Assembly: GCA_022650895.1 (NCBI GenBank)
Contig: JALCQC010000005.1
Span: forward strand, 1 to 64,000
Origin: Bifidobacteriaceae bacterium
GTDB lineage: Bacteria; Actinomycetota; Actinomycetes; Actinomycetales; Bifidobacteriaceae
DNA length: 64,000 nt
Reading direction: 5' to 3'
In this document: one piece after another, positions 27,627 to 36,245 of the stretch
Position numbering within the stretch: position 1 is the stretch's first letter
Layout of the letters: the number at the start of each line of letters is the position of its first letter
The notes under the pieces: generated by a model
Databases searched by the model: none
What the model saw: the letters and a program-made list of their open reading frames with translations, nothing else
Told to the model about the DNA's origin: nothing
Translations under genes and position numbers: made by a program

Positions 27627-28220
27627 ATGATGAATTCTATGGAACCAAACTCACAAGCAGTGCCGCAATCCGCTTCTTCATCGAATGAAAGGGACTTCAT
27701 CGAAGACGTCCTCACGCAGAACGGTGTGGAGCATCGTTTCGTCCGCCACGCCACCGTCACCTCGGTCCAGGAATCACTGGAGAGGGGCGTTCCGGCGCAG
27801 CTGGGGATTCCCCTCGACAACGTGATCAAGAATCTTCTGGTGCGCGATTCCCAGCACAGGCTCTTTCTTCTTGTCGCCTCGGGAATGAGAAATGTGAATT
27901 TGCGCAGGCTCGCACAGACCTTGGGAACCTCCCATCTCAGCATGGCACGTCTTGACGAGGCGCACGGCCTGTTTGGAAAGCACAAGGGCTCCGTCTCGCT
28001 CTTCGACCTGCTCAAGCAAACGTCTGCGGCGAACAATGCCGAGAATCTGGACATCTCCATCGTCGTCGACGAGGGTATCCGGAACATCTCTGGCGAGATC
28101 GCCTTCGCGGCGGGCAGCGACTCGGAGTCGGTTCTGTTCCCCGCCTCGGACATCTCCCGAGTCACAGAGGCGGTGGGGGCGCGGACGCACCACACCGCCA
28201 ATTCCCTTGCCTTTGCCTGA
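27627..28220 (+). CDS. YbaK/EbsC-family aminoacyl-tRNA deacylase
   Basis: 197 residues with AAAGGA upstream of ATGATG. The central part has FVRHATVTSVQES, NVIKNLLVRDSQHRLFLLVASG and AHGLFGKHKGSVSLFDLL, typical of the YbaK / ProX (PrdX-like) group. Members hydrolyse mischarged tRNA-Pro, chiefly Ala-tRNA-Pro or Cys-tRNA-Pro. The conserved Lys of the active site is in VIKNLL. The exact substrate cannot be decided from sequence. Confidence 0.87.
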   Translation: MMNSMEPNSQAVPQSASSSNERDFIEDVLTQNGVEHRFVRHATVTSVQESLERGVPAQLGIPLDNVIKNLLVRDSQHRLFLLVASGMRNVNLRRLAQTLGTSHLSMARLDEAHGLFGKHKGSVSLFDLLKQTSAANNAENLDISIVVDEGIRNISGEIAFAAGSDSESVLFPASDISRVTEAVGARTHHTANSLAFA

Positions 28221-28254
28221 CGCGGGTGCCTTCAGAAGGTCGAAGGTGGGCTGC

Positions 28255-30006
28255 TCAGTCCGTGTCCGTGTCTGCGCCGGTGTCTGTGCCGGTGCCTTTG
28301 TCCGTGTCTGTATCGGACGGTGAATCGGTGTCCGAAGGAGATCCGCCGTCGTTGCCGCCCTCGTCGTGATCGGCGTCGCCGTCGCTCATATCGGTGGAAT
28401 CCTCGCCCTTGCCGGCTTCCTCTTCGAGGAGCTTGGCGAGTTCGGCGTCCCAATCGGTGGGTTCGGTGGCCTTTCGCTTGGCGGCCGCCTCTTCCTTCTC
28501 CGCAGTGGTGGCGAATTCGTCAGTGTCTGCGGTCGCGTCGTCACCGATGGGCGTGGAGGTCGCGTCATCGTCTGAACTGGTTTCAGCGGGTACGTCGACG
28601 TTCGATGGATGGCTGTTCAGCGAAGTGGCGTCGGGGGAGGTCGCGTCACCGCTTTTGGCGTCGGTGCCGGTCGCGGTGAGTCCCTTCGCGTCACGCTTGT
28701 CGAGGGAAGGCAGCTTGTCGGGATGGCTCCACCGGGCCTCTCGGCCTTCTGTACCCTCTCCCTGTGTGATCATTTCCCAGACGTCGGCCGCCTCGCGCAG
28801 CTTGCGGGGGCGTAGTTTGAGGCCGATGAGATTCTCAAAGGTCTGTTCCGCAGGGCCGCCGGAAGCCCTGCGGCGGCGCATCATCTCACGCAATTGTTCG
28901 ATGTGCGGAAGGAAGGGGGTTCCGGCGCGCCACGTGACGCAGTCGACCCACCCCTCCACCAGTGCGAGCAGCGTTTCGAGGGAGGAGAGCGCCTCTTTCT
29001 GCTCATCCGATTCCTGCATGCCGACCTTCGCCATGTTGACGGCGCCCGCGATGCCCTCGGGATTCATCTCGTCGGCGTCGCGCAGCTCCTCTTCCATGGC
29101 GTCCAAATCAATGGTGATGCCGCGTGCATACTTGCTGATGAGTGATTCGATGCGTGGCATCAGCCATGGCACCGAGGCGAAGAGTCGTGAATGTGCGGCC
29201 TCGCGCAGCGCAAGGAAGGAGAGGACTTCGGGGAGTGGAAGGCTGAGTTCGGTTGCGAACTTCTCGATGTTCTCGGGAAGAAGCGCCCCTGCTGGATTCT
29301 TCGTCATGGCCAGGCCTTGGTCGAAACTGCCGAAAACCTCGTGGGCAAGCGTTCCGGAGGCCTGTCCCAGCTGCATGGCGAAGGACGTGCTTCCCAATAG
29401 CTCCATGAGCTTGCGGGGATCCTTCATGCCCTCGGGGATCGGAATGGGGATGGGGCCGGCGAACATGCTGGAGACCTCACCGTCGATGGCTCCGCCAAGG
29501 CGCTCCGCGAAGACGGAAATGAGTGCCTCGTTCATGGATTTGGCGACGGGCTGGGCCAGGGCGATCCACGAATCGATGGTGGCTTCCGCCCATCCGGACG
29601 GTGTCAGCACATCGGCGGTCCCTGTTGCGGGATCAAAATCGGTGGAGGAGTCAAGCCACAGGTTGACGGCGCTCATGGCGTCACGTGTCTGTTGGGCCTG
29701 GGCGGCGGAGACGGTGTCCGTGGCACCCTCTCGTGCCCTGCGCACGCCGATCGACTTCGCCAAGGAGGCGTTGATGGGGCCCGACTGCATCACGTTGTTG
29801 ACGTCGGCCATCGTGTTCATGCCGCCGTCGGTGAAGGCCTGCATCAGTTCCTGGACTTCCTGAGGCTTGGGGAGGTTGCCCGTGCCCTGACTCAGAATTT
29901 GCTCCTTGATGGAATCGGGGAGCTGGGCGAATTGCGCGTATGCCGCCTCGCCTTGAAGTGGACCGAACGAGGCGATCATCCAATCGTGCAGCTCGTTATC
30001 TTCCAT
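28255..30006 (-). CDS. Zinc-dependent hydrolase homologue (DUF2342 type) with acidic tail
   Basis: 583 residues from the ATG at 30004-30006; the frame extends 23 codons further but overlaps the start of the divergent S16 gene. The core (about 1-430) has the DUF2342 features: FGPLQGEAAYAQF, VFAERLGGAIDGEVSSMFAG, LREAAHSRLFASVPWL and VEGWVDCVT. The place where metallopeptidases have HExxH reads REAAHSRLF, so catalytic activity is uncertain. The last 150 residues are very acidic and contain Asp-Thr repeats (SPSDTDTDKGTG). The pairing with a divergent PDZ/S16 protease gene is conserved in actinobacteria. Confidence 0.82.
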   Translation of the reverse strand: MEDNELHDWMIASFGPLQGEAAYAQFAQLPDSIKEQILSQGTGNLPKPQEVQELMQAFTDGGMNTMADVNNVMQSGPINASLAKSIGVRRAREGATDTVSAAQAQQTRDAMSAVNLWLDSSTDFDPATGTADVLTPSGWAEATIDSWIALAQPVAKSMNEALISVFAERLGGAIDGEVSSMFAGPIPIPIPEGMKDPRKLMELLGSTSFAMQLGQASGTLAHEVFGSFDQGLAMTKNPAGALLPENIEKFATELSLPLPEVLSFLALREAAHSRLFASVPWLMPRIESLISKYARGITIDLDAMEEELRDADEMNPEGIAGAVNMAKVGMQESDEQKEALSSLETLLALVEGWVDCVTWRAGTPFLPHIEQLREMMRRRRASGGPAEQTFENLIGLKLRPRKLREAADVWEMITQGEGTEGREARWSHPDKLPSLDKRDAKGLTATGTDAKSGDATSPDATSLNSHPSNVDVPAETSSDDDATSTPIGDDATADTDEFATTAEKEEAAAKRKATEPTDWDAELAKLLEEEAGKGEDSTDMSDGDADHDEGGNDGGSPSDTDSPSDTDTDKGTGTDTGADTDTD

Positions 30007-30064
30007 TCCGGCATCACATCCTGTCTGTTCGAATACAGCCAATAGTATGGGAGGTATGTCATCG

Positions 30065-31057
30065 ATGCATAGCAAGAGGGGTCTAATCTCGCCAAGAGCG
30101 TGGAGAACGGACGATCAGGCAGGCTCAGGTTCTTCTGGAGACGCCACAAAACCGGAGGATTCGGCAGCGCAGCAGAATCCTGGCACGGCGAGGGACATCG
30201 GCTCAGCCGCAACATCTGAAGCAGTGGCGACGGAACAGGCACCCTCCTTCATCAGGCGCTGCGGTACCTGGATCAGGGAACACCGTCCGCACATGGGCGG
30301 GGTTTTCGCGCTCCTCTGTATCGTCGGCCTTTTTCTGCCGAGTTCCTATGTGGTGGAATCTCCCGGACCCACGATGAACGTGCTGGGAACCGTCGAGGGA
30401 ACGGACGTCATCAAGGTGAGCGGAGCGACCGTGCACAAGGACAACGGCAAGCTGCTGATGACCACCGTCAACGCCTCTGGCCTTCCGCAGTCGCCGGCGC
30501 TGGTGGGCGAGGTGATCTGGGCGTGGTTCAGTCCCAAGGCGTCCGTCATGCCGCGTGAGGTGGTCTACCCGAGCAACGAGACCGGCGAGGAGTACGAGAA
30601 GGAGAGCAAGCAGCAGATGGTGGGGGCGCAGTCCTCCGCCACCCAGCAGGCGCTCGCCTTCCTGAAGGAGAAAGGCGTGGACACCACTGGAATCACTCTC
30701 TCCATGGACGGCGGCGACGTCGGAGGTCCAAGTGCGGGACTGATGTACACACTTGGTAGCATCGACAAACTCACCGCCGAATCTGAGACCGGGGGCAAGG
30801 TCATCGCTGGCACCGGCACCATCGATTCAAAAGGCAAGGTGGGCGCGATCGGTGGAATCCGTCTGAAAATGATCGCCGCGAAGAGGGACGGTGCCTCCTG
30901 GTTCCTCGCCCCTGCCGATAACTGCAGCGAGGTGATCGGCAACATCCCTGATGGCCTCACGGTGGTGAAGGCGACCACATTGGACGACGCCTACAAATCC
31001 CTGGTCGCCATCGGGAAGGGTGAAACCTCGGGGCTGCCGGCGTGCAAGGCGCGGTAA
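30065..31057 (+). CDS. Membrane-anchored PDZ/Lon-like (S16) serine protease
   Basis: 330 residues. A cytoplasmic N-terminal tail precedes one membrane helix (GVFALLCIVGLFLP, near residue 75). A PDZ-like part follows, then an S16 domain with catalytic Ser in GGPSAGLMYTL (about residue 225) and Lys in RLKMIAAKRDGA. The protein should face outward and degrade or process envelope proteins. GGGAGG lies ten bases before the ATG at 30065; an ATG at 30056 is nearer. The family (YlbL-like) is usually beside the DUF2342 gene. Confidence 0.9.
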   Translation: MHSKRGLISPRAWRTDDQAGSGSSGDATKPEDSAAQQNPGTARDIGSAATSEAVATEQAPSFIRRCGTWIREHRPHMGGVFALLCIVGLFLPSSYVVESPGPTMNVLGTVEGTDVIKVSGATVHKDNGKLLMTTVNASGLPQSPALVGEVIWAWFSPKASVMPREVVYPSNETGEEYEKESKQQMVGAQSSATQQALAFLKEKGVDTTGITLSMDGGDVGGPSAGLMYTLGSIDKLTAESETGGKVIAGTGTIDSKGKVGAIGGIRLKMIAAKRDGASWFLAPADNCSEVIGNIPDGLTVVKATTLDDAYKSLVAIGKGETSGLPACKAR

Positions 31058-31159
31058 ATCGCGTTCATTCCATGCTCAATTCATGTTCACAACGGGCCCA
31101 AAATCTCACGATGAACTCGCGAAACACGCAAATTCCCAACGTGTTGATATGCTCAAACC

Positions 31160-31591
31160 GTGGAAAGCACTACCTCAAACGCGGCTTCGGAGTTTGATTT
31201 CAAGCCCGAGGACATTATTCAGGAATGGCTGTGGGACGATGACGTGGACGCGGATCTCCGCGAACGCATCTCGGCTCTCACCGGAACGGATTTAGTAGAC
31301 GAAGACTACGACGGCGTAGTGGATGGCGTTGTGTTGTGGTGGAGAGACGGTGACGACGAGGACGAACTTGCCGATACCATCGTCGATGCCGAAGCAACTC
31401 GTGGCGAGGACGCTCCCTTCTGGATCGTGACGCCCAAACCCGGCAGGGAGGGCGCCGCAAGCTCCTTCACCATCCAGAACGCTGCGAAGAACGCCGGCAT
31501 GAACGTCGCTTCGCCAGTCACGGTGAGTGACAACTGGAACGGCGTGCGTCTGGTCTCCTTCGGCAACGGCAAGGGACGCCCAGAGCGCTGA
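31160..31591 (+). CDS. DUF3052 family protein
   Basis: 143 residues from a GTG. The motifs EWLWDDDVDADLRERI, DEDYDGVVDGVVLWWRDGD, WIVTPKPGREG and NWNGVRLVSF are those of DUF3052, an actinobacterial family of unknown function. An acidic N-terminus carries a Trp-rich segment. No ribosome binding site is evident. A hairpin follows the stop. Confidence 0.9.
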   Translation: MESTTSNAASEFDFKPEDIIQEWLWDDDVDADLRERISALTGTDLVDEDYDGVVDGVVLWWRDGDDEDELADTIVDAEATRGEDAPFWIVTPKPGREGAASSFTIQNAAKNAGMNVASPVTVSDNWNGVRLVSFGNGKGRPER

Positions 31592-31599
31592 CAGTCGTT

Positions 31600-31643
31600 G
31601 AACCGCACCGCTCCGGAAGTATACAAGTAGGGCGGTGTGGTTC
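31600..31643 (+). terminator. Hairpin after the DUF3052 gene
   Basis: GAACCGCACCGC (31600-31611) pairs with GCGGTGTGGTTC (31632-31643), one G-T pair, loop of 20 bases. The T tract after it is weak. Confidence 0.6.
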
Positions 31644-31830
31644 CCCTAGCCGTTATTTCTTCATGACCGAACGTCAGAGCTGTCATTGTCGACAGCGCTA
31701 GTGAGAGGTTCGGCCACATCGCGGGGGAGTGCTGTGCGTTTGCACACCTGTAATGCTGCACAAACGCTGCACGCGCGAGAGATATCTGAGAAGAATCTAG
31801 GAAAAGAATTATCCGAGAAAAAGTGGAAAG

Positions 31831-31904
31831 TGGGCGATGAGAGACTCGAACTCCCGACATCCACGGTGTAAACGTGGCGCTCTAACCAACTGAGCTAATC
31901 GCCC
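31831..31904 (-). tRNA. tRNA-Val (anticodon TAC)
   Basis: On the minus strand the acceptor GGGCGAT pairs with ATCGCCC and A is the discriminator. The anticodon stem GCCACG/CGTGG holds a loop with TAC, reading GUA valine codons. The T arm GGGAGTTCGAGTCTCTC is normal. The CCA end is not encoded. It lies 21 bases after tRNA-His on the same strand. Confidence 0.95.
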
Positions 31905-31925
31905 GCGAATTCGGACTTGAACTAC

Positions 31926-32002
31926 TGGGGTGGCCAACGCGGCTCGAACGCGCGACCTCCTGAACCACAATCAGGTGCTCTACCGACTGAGCTATGGCCA
32001 CC
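31926..32002 (-). tRNA. tRNA-His (anticodon GTG), CCA encoded
   Basis: The anticodon loop has GTG, reading CAC/CAU. The extra G at -1 (complement of 32002) opposite C73 is the mark of tRNA-His. The acceptor is GTGGCCA with TGGCCAC. The CCA end is encoded (complement of 31926-31928), unlike in the neighbouring tRNA-Val. The two tRNAs appear to be co-transcribed leftward. Confidence 0.95.
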
Positions 32003-32159
32003 ATGTGCGCACAACAACGCAACAGAAAAGAAGTCTACACCATATTCGCGACTCCGTGAAAACATGTGTCGCGGAGGTCTTTCTTGTGCGGCAGCCGTGG
32101 GGTAGGTTAATCTGTTTTCCGCGTGTCTGTGTCGCTGTGACCTTACGAGAGGGTATTCC

Positions 32160-33635
32160 ATGGAGAATATGTCGTCTGATCTGAACGAGTCTGGCGCGCA
32201 CGAAGCGCAGACGTCGTCACCGGAACATGACTTGGATCGAGGGCCCTCGAATCCGAAGCCTGGTCAGAGGCTCAGCGCCCGCAGGCGTCTGCTGATCGCC
32301 TTCACCTTTTTCTCCATGTTCTTCGGAGCGGGAAACCTCATCTTCCCTCCCATCGTGGGGGCACAGGCGGGTTCCGCCACTTTCCCGGCGATGCTGGGCT
32401 TCATCGTCTCCGGTGTCGGCCTGCCCATCCTCGGCGTCCTCGCTGTCACGACGGCCGGTGGCTTCGATGCCCTCGCACGCCGCGTCTCCAAGAACTTCTC
32501 CCTGGTGCTGGGACTGCTCATCATCCTCACCATCGGTCCCTGCTTCGCCATTCCGCGAACCGCTACCACGTCCTTTGAGATGGCGGTGGCACCGTTCACG
32601 GGTGACGTGCCGAAATGGCTGCCCCAGCTCCTTTACTCGGTGGTCTTCTTCGCGCTCGCCTACCTCCTGGCGCAGCATCCGGACAAGCTCAGCTCCATCA
32701 TCGGCCGCTTCATGGGACCCTTGCTTCTCATCCTCATCGGTGTGCTTTTCATTGGATGCCTCGTCGTCTTCAAAGGAAGTTTCGCCGCCCCCAGTGGAGA
32801 CTATGCGTCAGGGCAGGTGGTACGAGGCTTCCTTGACGGCTATCAGACCATGGACATGCTTGCGGCACTTTACTTCGGCATCGTGATTTCGGCGAATGTC
32901 TCGGCGATGGGCGTCGACAACGAGACGGACGTCCGCAAGGAAACCGCGATCGGTGGTGTGGCGACTGGCGTCATGCTGGGGCTGGTCTACGCGATCCTCT
33001 CCTATGTGGGGGCGGTATCCGGTGCCTCGAACCCCATAGACGCGGCAACCGACACCGGCGCCACGGTACTTACCAATCTCACCACCGAACTCTTTGGCAC
33101 CTGGGGAACCGCCTTCGTGGGTGTCATCTTCTTCCTGGCATGCCTCAACGTGTGCACAGGTCTCATCTCCACCTGCAGCGCATACTTCCGAAACCGTTTC
33201 CCCGGCGCGGCGGACGGAAAGATGACGTACCGCGCCTGGAGCACGATTTTCACGCTGTTCAGCGTGGTGGTGGCGAATATCGGACTGAGCATGATCATCA
33301 AGGTGTCGCTGCCCGTGCTGTCGGCTCTCTATCCGCTGGCAATTGTCCTAGTGGCACTGTCGCTCGTGCACGGGGTGTTCTCCCGTCATTTTCCGCGAGT
33401 CTATTTCTGGGCGATGGCATTGGTAGGCATCGTGTCCCTCGCACAGTGCGTGGTCAGCATGACGGAAGTCTTCGGTGGCTCCCTACCATGGCTCGCGCAG
33501 GTGCTGAGTATGCTTCCTCTGAGCTCCTACCAACTTGGCTGGGTCGTTCCGGCAGCGGTCGGACTCGTCATCGGGATAGTGGAGAGCACCCTGCGTTCTC
33601 GACGCGGGAGAACACCTACCGTGGAGTCGGACTGA
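32160..33635 (+). CDS. brnQ: Branched-chain amino acid transporter, LIVCS family
   Basis: 491 residues with about twelve membrane helices. The N-terminal helix carries FTFFSMFFGAGNLIFPP, a BrnQ signature. The family imports leucine, isoleucine and valine with sodium or protons. GAGAGGG lies six bases before the ATG. The last four codons including the stop form a perfect 12-bp tandem duplication (next entry). Confidence 0.94.
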   Translation: MENMSSDLNESGAHEAQTSSPEHDLDRGPSNPKPGQRLSARRRLLIAFTFFSMFFGAGNLIFPPIVGAQAGSATFPAMLGFIVSGVGLPILGVLAVTTAGGFDALARRVSKNFSLVLGLLIILTIGPCFAIPRTATTSFEMAVAPFTGDVPKWLPQLLYSVVFFALAYLLAQHPDKLSSIIGRFMGPLLLILIGVLFIGCLVVFKGSFAAPSGDYASGQVVRGFLDGYQTMDMLAALYFGIVISANVSAMGVDNETDVRKETAIGGVATGVMLGLVYAILSYVGAVSGASNPIDAATDTGATVLTNLTTELFGTWGTAFVGVIFFLACLNVCTGLISTCSAYFRNRFPGAADGKMTYRAWSTIFTLFSVVVANIGLSMIIKVSLPVLSALYPLAIVLVALSLVHGVFSRHFPRVYFWAMALVGIVSLAQCVVSMTEVFGGSLPWLAQVLSMLPLSSYQLGWVVPAAVGLVIGIVESTLRSRRGRTPTVESD

Positions 33636-33647
33636 GAGTCGGACTGA
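33624..33647 (+). repeat. Perfect 12-bp tandem duplication of the brnQ stop region
   Basis: GAGTCGGACTGA occurs twice without gap (33624-33635 and 33636-33647). The TGA of the first copy is the brnQ stop; the second copy repeats it in frame, making a double stop. Confidence 0.95.
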
Positions 33648-33661
33648 CTCCGTGAAATCAA

Positions 33662-34282
33662 CTAACGCGCATAGCCCGCGGAAGGCTGGGGCAATGAATC
33701 CCAGCTGCCGATCCCGGCACCCAGAATTCCTCCGAGAAGCTTCGCGAGACGCTCGGGACTTTCCTTCCGCCCGGAGTCGATCCATTCCTGAATGACGCCG
33801 AGGATTGCGCTCGCAAGAAAAACGGAAAGATAGCGCTCGCCGACCTCCGTCCGGATGGTGACGTTCATGTGCGGCAGAAGGATGCGCCTGAGGTTATTGG
33901 TGAAGTCGTGTTCCAGCTGGCGCTTGATCTCGGGAGAGCCGTTCTTGGAGAGCAGCAGCGCCAGAAGTTCGCCTTTGGTGTTGAGGAAGTTGAGACGTTC
34001 AAGCAGAACTTGCCGCAGCGGGACCTTGTCGCGCCCCCTCATGAGGTCGCCATTTTCCTGAAGTAGCTTCGCCTCAAATTTCTTGACGAGATCCGCCTTG
34101 CTGGAGAAGTGAGCATAGAAACTCGAATGGCTCACATGCGCCATTTTGCAAATGTCGGTGACGGTGATCTTGTCGAATTTGCGGACACGGAGAAGATCCG
34201 TCATCGCACGGAGAATGTGGTCCTCGGTGCGGACGTAGCGTCTGTCTGTCTTTGCGGCGGTCACTGTTTTTGCAGTAGTCAT
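33662..34282 (-). CDS. TetR-family transcriptional regulator
   Basis: 206 residues with AAAGGAG before the ATG. The N-terminal helix-turn-helix contains ITVTDICKMAHVSHSSFY and the C-terminal part is a ligand-binding domain of the TetR_C_7-like type. It is divergent from the MerR gene. The inverted repeat GTCGC-TTG-GCGAC at 34294-34306, just upstream of its own start, is a possible operator. Targets unknown. Confidence 0.9.
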   Translation of the reverse strand: MTTAKTVTAAKTDRRYVRTEDHILRAMTDLLRVRKFDKITVTDICKMAHVSHSSFYAHFSSKADLVKKFEAKLLQENGDLMRGRDKVPLRQVLLERLNFLNTKGELLALLLSKNGSPEIKRQLEHDFTNNLRRILLPHMNVTIRTEVGERYLSVFLASAILGVIQEWIDSGRKESPERLAKLLGGILGAGIGSWDSLPQPSAGYAR

Positions 34283-34472
34283 GGCACTCCTTTGTCGCTT
34301 GGCGACTTATCGGACATTCTATGCAGGAGTGTTTGCTTTCCGCCCATGGAAGATTTGCGTTGCCAAATCGGAGAGAGCAACAACGGAATCGCGCACAGGG
34401 CAGGAGCGTACCTCTCTTCATGCCAGAGGCAAACGGGGTGAAATGCAGAGGGAGGGTCATAAGCTCAGACAT

Positions 34473-34925
34473 ATGACCATGACGATTCAAGGACAGCGGT
34501 GGTATTCCGTCAAGGAGGCTTCGACTGTGTGCGGGCTTCCGGGAAGCACCCTCCGGTATTACGAGTCCGTGGGAGTGCTGGAGCCAGCTAGACGTGACGA
34601 AAGCAGCGGGCATCGGGTATACAGCGACTCCGATCTGGACTTTTTGCTCACGGTGTCGTGTCTTAATGCCACGGGAATGCCCCTCGATGACATGCGCCAG
34701 TACCTCGCAGCCATCCGTTCAGGGGATCCGAAGGCGGAAACCCAGATCTCTCTTCTCCGTCAGCAGCAGGAGCGGTTGCGTGAACGAATGCGCGTGCTGC
34801 AGATGCAACAGCAGTATCTCTCCCTCAAGGTGAGTTACTGGCAGGCCGAGGAGTCCGGGAATGAAGAGGAGGCAGGTCTCATCGCGGGCCAAGCGGCAGG
34901 TCTTTCCTCTCTCTTGCGGAAATAG
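34473..34925 (+). CDS. MerR-family transcriptional regulator
   Basis: About 150 residues. The winged helix is at the N-terminus (WYSVKEASTVCGLPGSTLRY, then YESVGVLEPARRDESSGHRVY) followed by a coiled-coil dimer helix with QQQERLRERMRVLQMQQQ and no cysteine-rich metal site. This is like AdhR/NmlR-type regulators of aldehyde and electrophile stress. Start codons at 34443 and 34473 are both possible; GGGAGG lies between them. The alcohol dehydrogenase gene immediately downstream is the likely target. Confidence 0.85.
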   Translation: MTMTIQGQRWYSVKEASTVCGLPGSTLRYYESVGVLEPARRDESSGHRVYSDSDLDFLLTVSCLNATGMPLDDMRQYLAAIRSGDPKAETQISLLRQQQERLRERMRVLQMQQQYLSLKVSYWQAEESGNEEEAGLIAGQAAGLSSLLRK

Positions 34926-34995
34926 TCGGGGCGGACGTAAAAGCACCTTATGCACATGAAGAAAATTTTCTTTGCTGAGAGATGAGACGCTTCTT

Positions 34996-35025
34996 TTGAC
35001 TTCAAGTGCTTTAACTTCGTAGGCT
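34996..35025 (+). promoter_or_regulatory. MerR-type promoter of the alcohol dehydrogenase gene
   Basis: TTGACT (34996-35001) and TAGGCT (35020-35025) are 18 bases apart, longer than the usual 17. The spacer holds the inverted repeat AAGT-N6-ACTT. Long spacers with a central dyad are typical of promoters that MerR-family proteins activate by untwisting DNA. Confidence 0.5.
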
Positions 35026-35085
35026 GTTTTTCAGAATGAATTTCGTATGAAAATGCCCGCGACTGTGGGAATGAAGGAGACTCTT

Positions 35086-36141
35086 ATGAAAGCAGCATAT
35101 ATGTTCGGCCCCGGAGACGTTCGCGTTAAAGACGTGGCGATGCCCACCCTCCAGAAACCAACCGACGCCATTGTGCGCATGGTGCGTGCCTGTGTCTGTG
35201 GTTCCGACCTTCACCCGTACCGCCACATGGAGCCTCACGCCGAAGGATACGCGATGGGGCATGAGATGATTGGCGTCGTCGAGGAGACTGGTGCCGATGT
35301 TACGGCGGTGAAGAAAGGTGACTTCGTCATCGCACCCTTTGCCTATCAGGACAACACCTGTGTCTTTTGTCGCGAAGGATTCCAGACGTCATGCCCCAAC
35401 GGCGGCTGGTATGGCGGCGAGGAGGGCGCTGAGGCCGGAGGTCTCCAGGCGGAGTACGCGCGGATACCGCAGGCGAATGGCAGCCTTGTCGTTGTTCCGG
35501 GAGTCACCGAGAACTCCGATGACGCTCTGCTCGCGAGTCTGCTCACCCTTTCGGATGTGTATCTCACCGGATATCACGCGGCGCATATGGCACGGGTGTC
35601 CGCCGGGGACACGGTCACAGTTGTCGGCGACGGGGCCGTCGGGCTCTCCGCCGTCCTTGCCTCGCATCAACTGGGTGCGAAGAAGATCATTCTGATGGGA
35701 CGTCATAAGGAGCGCACCGATCTCGGCCGTGAATTCGGCGCGACGGATGTGGTCGCCGAGCGCGGCGACGAGGGCATTCAGAAGGTCCTCGATCTCACTC
35801 ACGGCGAGGGCAGCCAGATTGTGCTCGAAGCCGTGGGATTGATGCCGGCGTATGTGCAGTCGTATGGAGTGGTGCGTCCTGGAGGCATCATTAGCCGCGT
35901 CGGTGTGCCACAGTACGAGGAGGCACCCGTGGGCTTCGGCTCCCTCTTCGGGAAAAACGCCACATTGACCGGTGGTCCGGCTCCCGTCCGCGCCTATCTC
36001 GATGACGCCGTTCCCCGCGTGCTCTCGGGAGAGATCAATCCAGGGCGAGTGTTCGACAAGGCCGTTCGCCTTAAGGACATCGCGCAGGGATACAAGGCGA
36101 TGAATGATCGCGTTGCCCTCAAGGTCATCGTCAAACCGTGA
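35086..36141 (+). CDS. Zinc-dependent alcohol dehydrogenase family protein
   Basis: 351 residues from the ATG at 35086, with AAGGAG before it; the frame extends 13 codons further upstream. A GroES-like domain has CVCGSDLHPY and GHEMIGVVEE (catalytic zinc ligands Cys, His, Glu), and a Rossmann domain has VVGDGAVGLSAVLA. The structural zinc region CVFCREGFQTSC keeps only part of the usual four cysteines. Similar to the second ADH at 45909 (MPTLQKPTDA, ATDVVAERGDE shared). Probably NAD(P)-dependent reduction or oxidation of small aldehydes and alcohols, under MerR control. Confidence 0.9.
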   Translation: MKAAYMFGPGDVRVKDVAMPTLQKPTDAIVRMVRACVCGSDLHPYRHMEPHAEGYAMGHEMIGVVEETGADVTAVKKGDFVIAPFAYQDNTCVFCREGFQTSCPNGGWYGGEEGAEAGGLQAEYARIPQANGSLVVVPGVTENSDDALLASLLTLSDVYLTGYHAAHMARVSAGDTVTVVGDGAVGLSAVLASHQLGAKKIILMGRHKERTDLGREFGATDVVAERGDEGIQKVLDLTHGEGSQIVLEAVGLMPAYVQSYGVVRPGGIISRVGVPQYEEAPVGFGSLFGKNATLTGGPAPVRAYLDDAVPRVLSGEINPGRVFDKAVRLKDIAQGYKAMNDRVALKVIVKP

Positions 36142-36245
36142 GGCCGGCACTTCTGCGGTCTCCGGCGAGTAGAGGGAAACGAACGACGGGAAAAAGAAGC
36201 GTTCCACGCATGCGCGGAGCCGCAGTCAAGGAGTGAATTTCTTTT

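Noticed and set aside
28394-29863. A 489-codon plus-strand frame opposite the zincin homologue
   Set aside because: Ser/Arg-rich shadow of the real minus-strand gene, without domain likeness or ribosome binding site.
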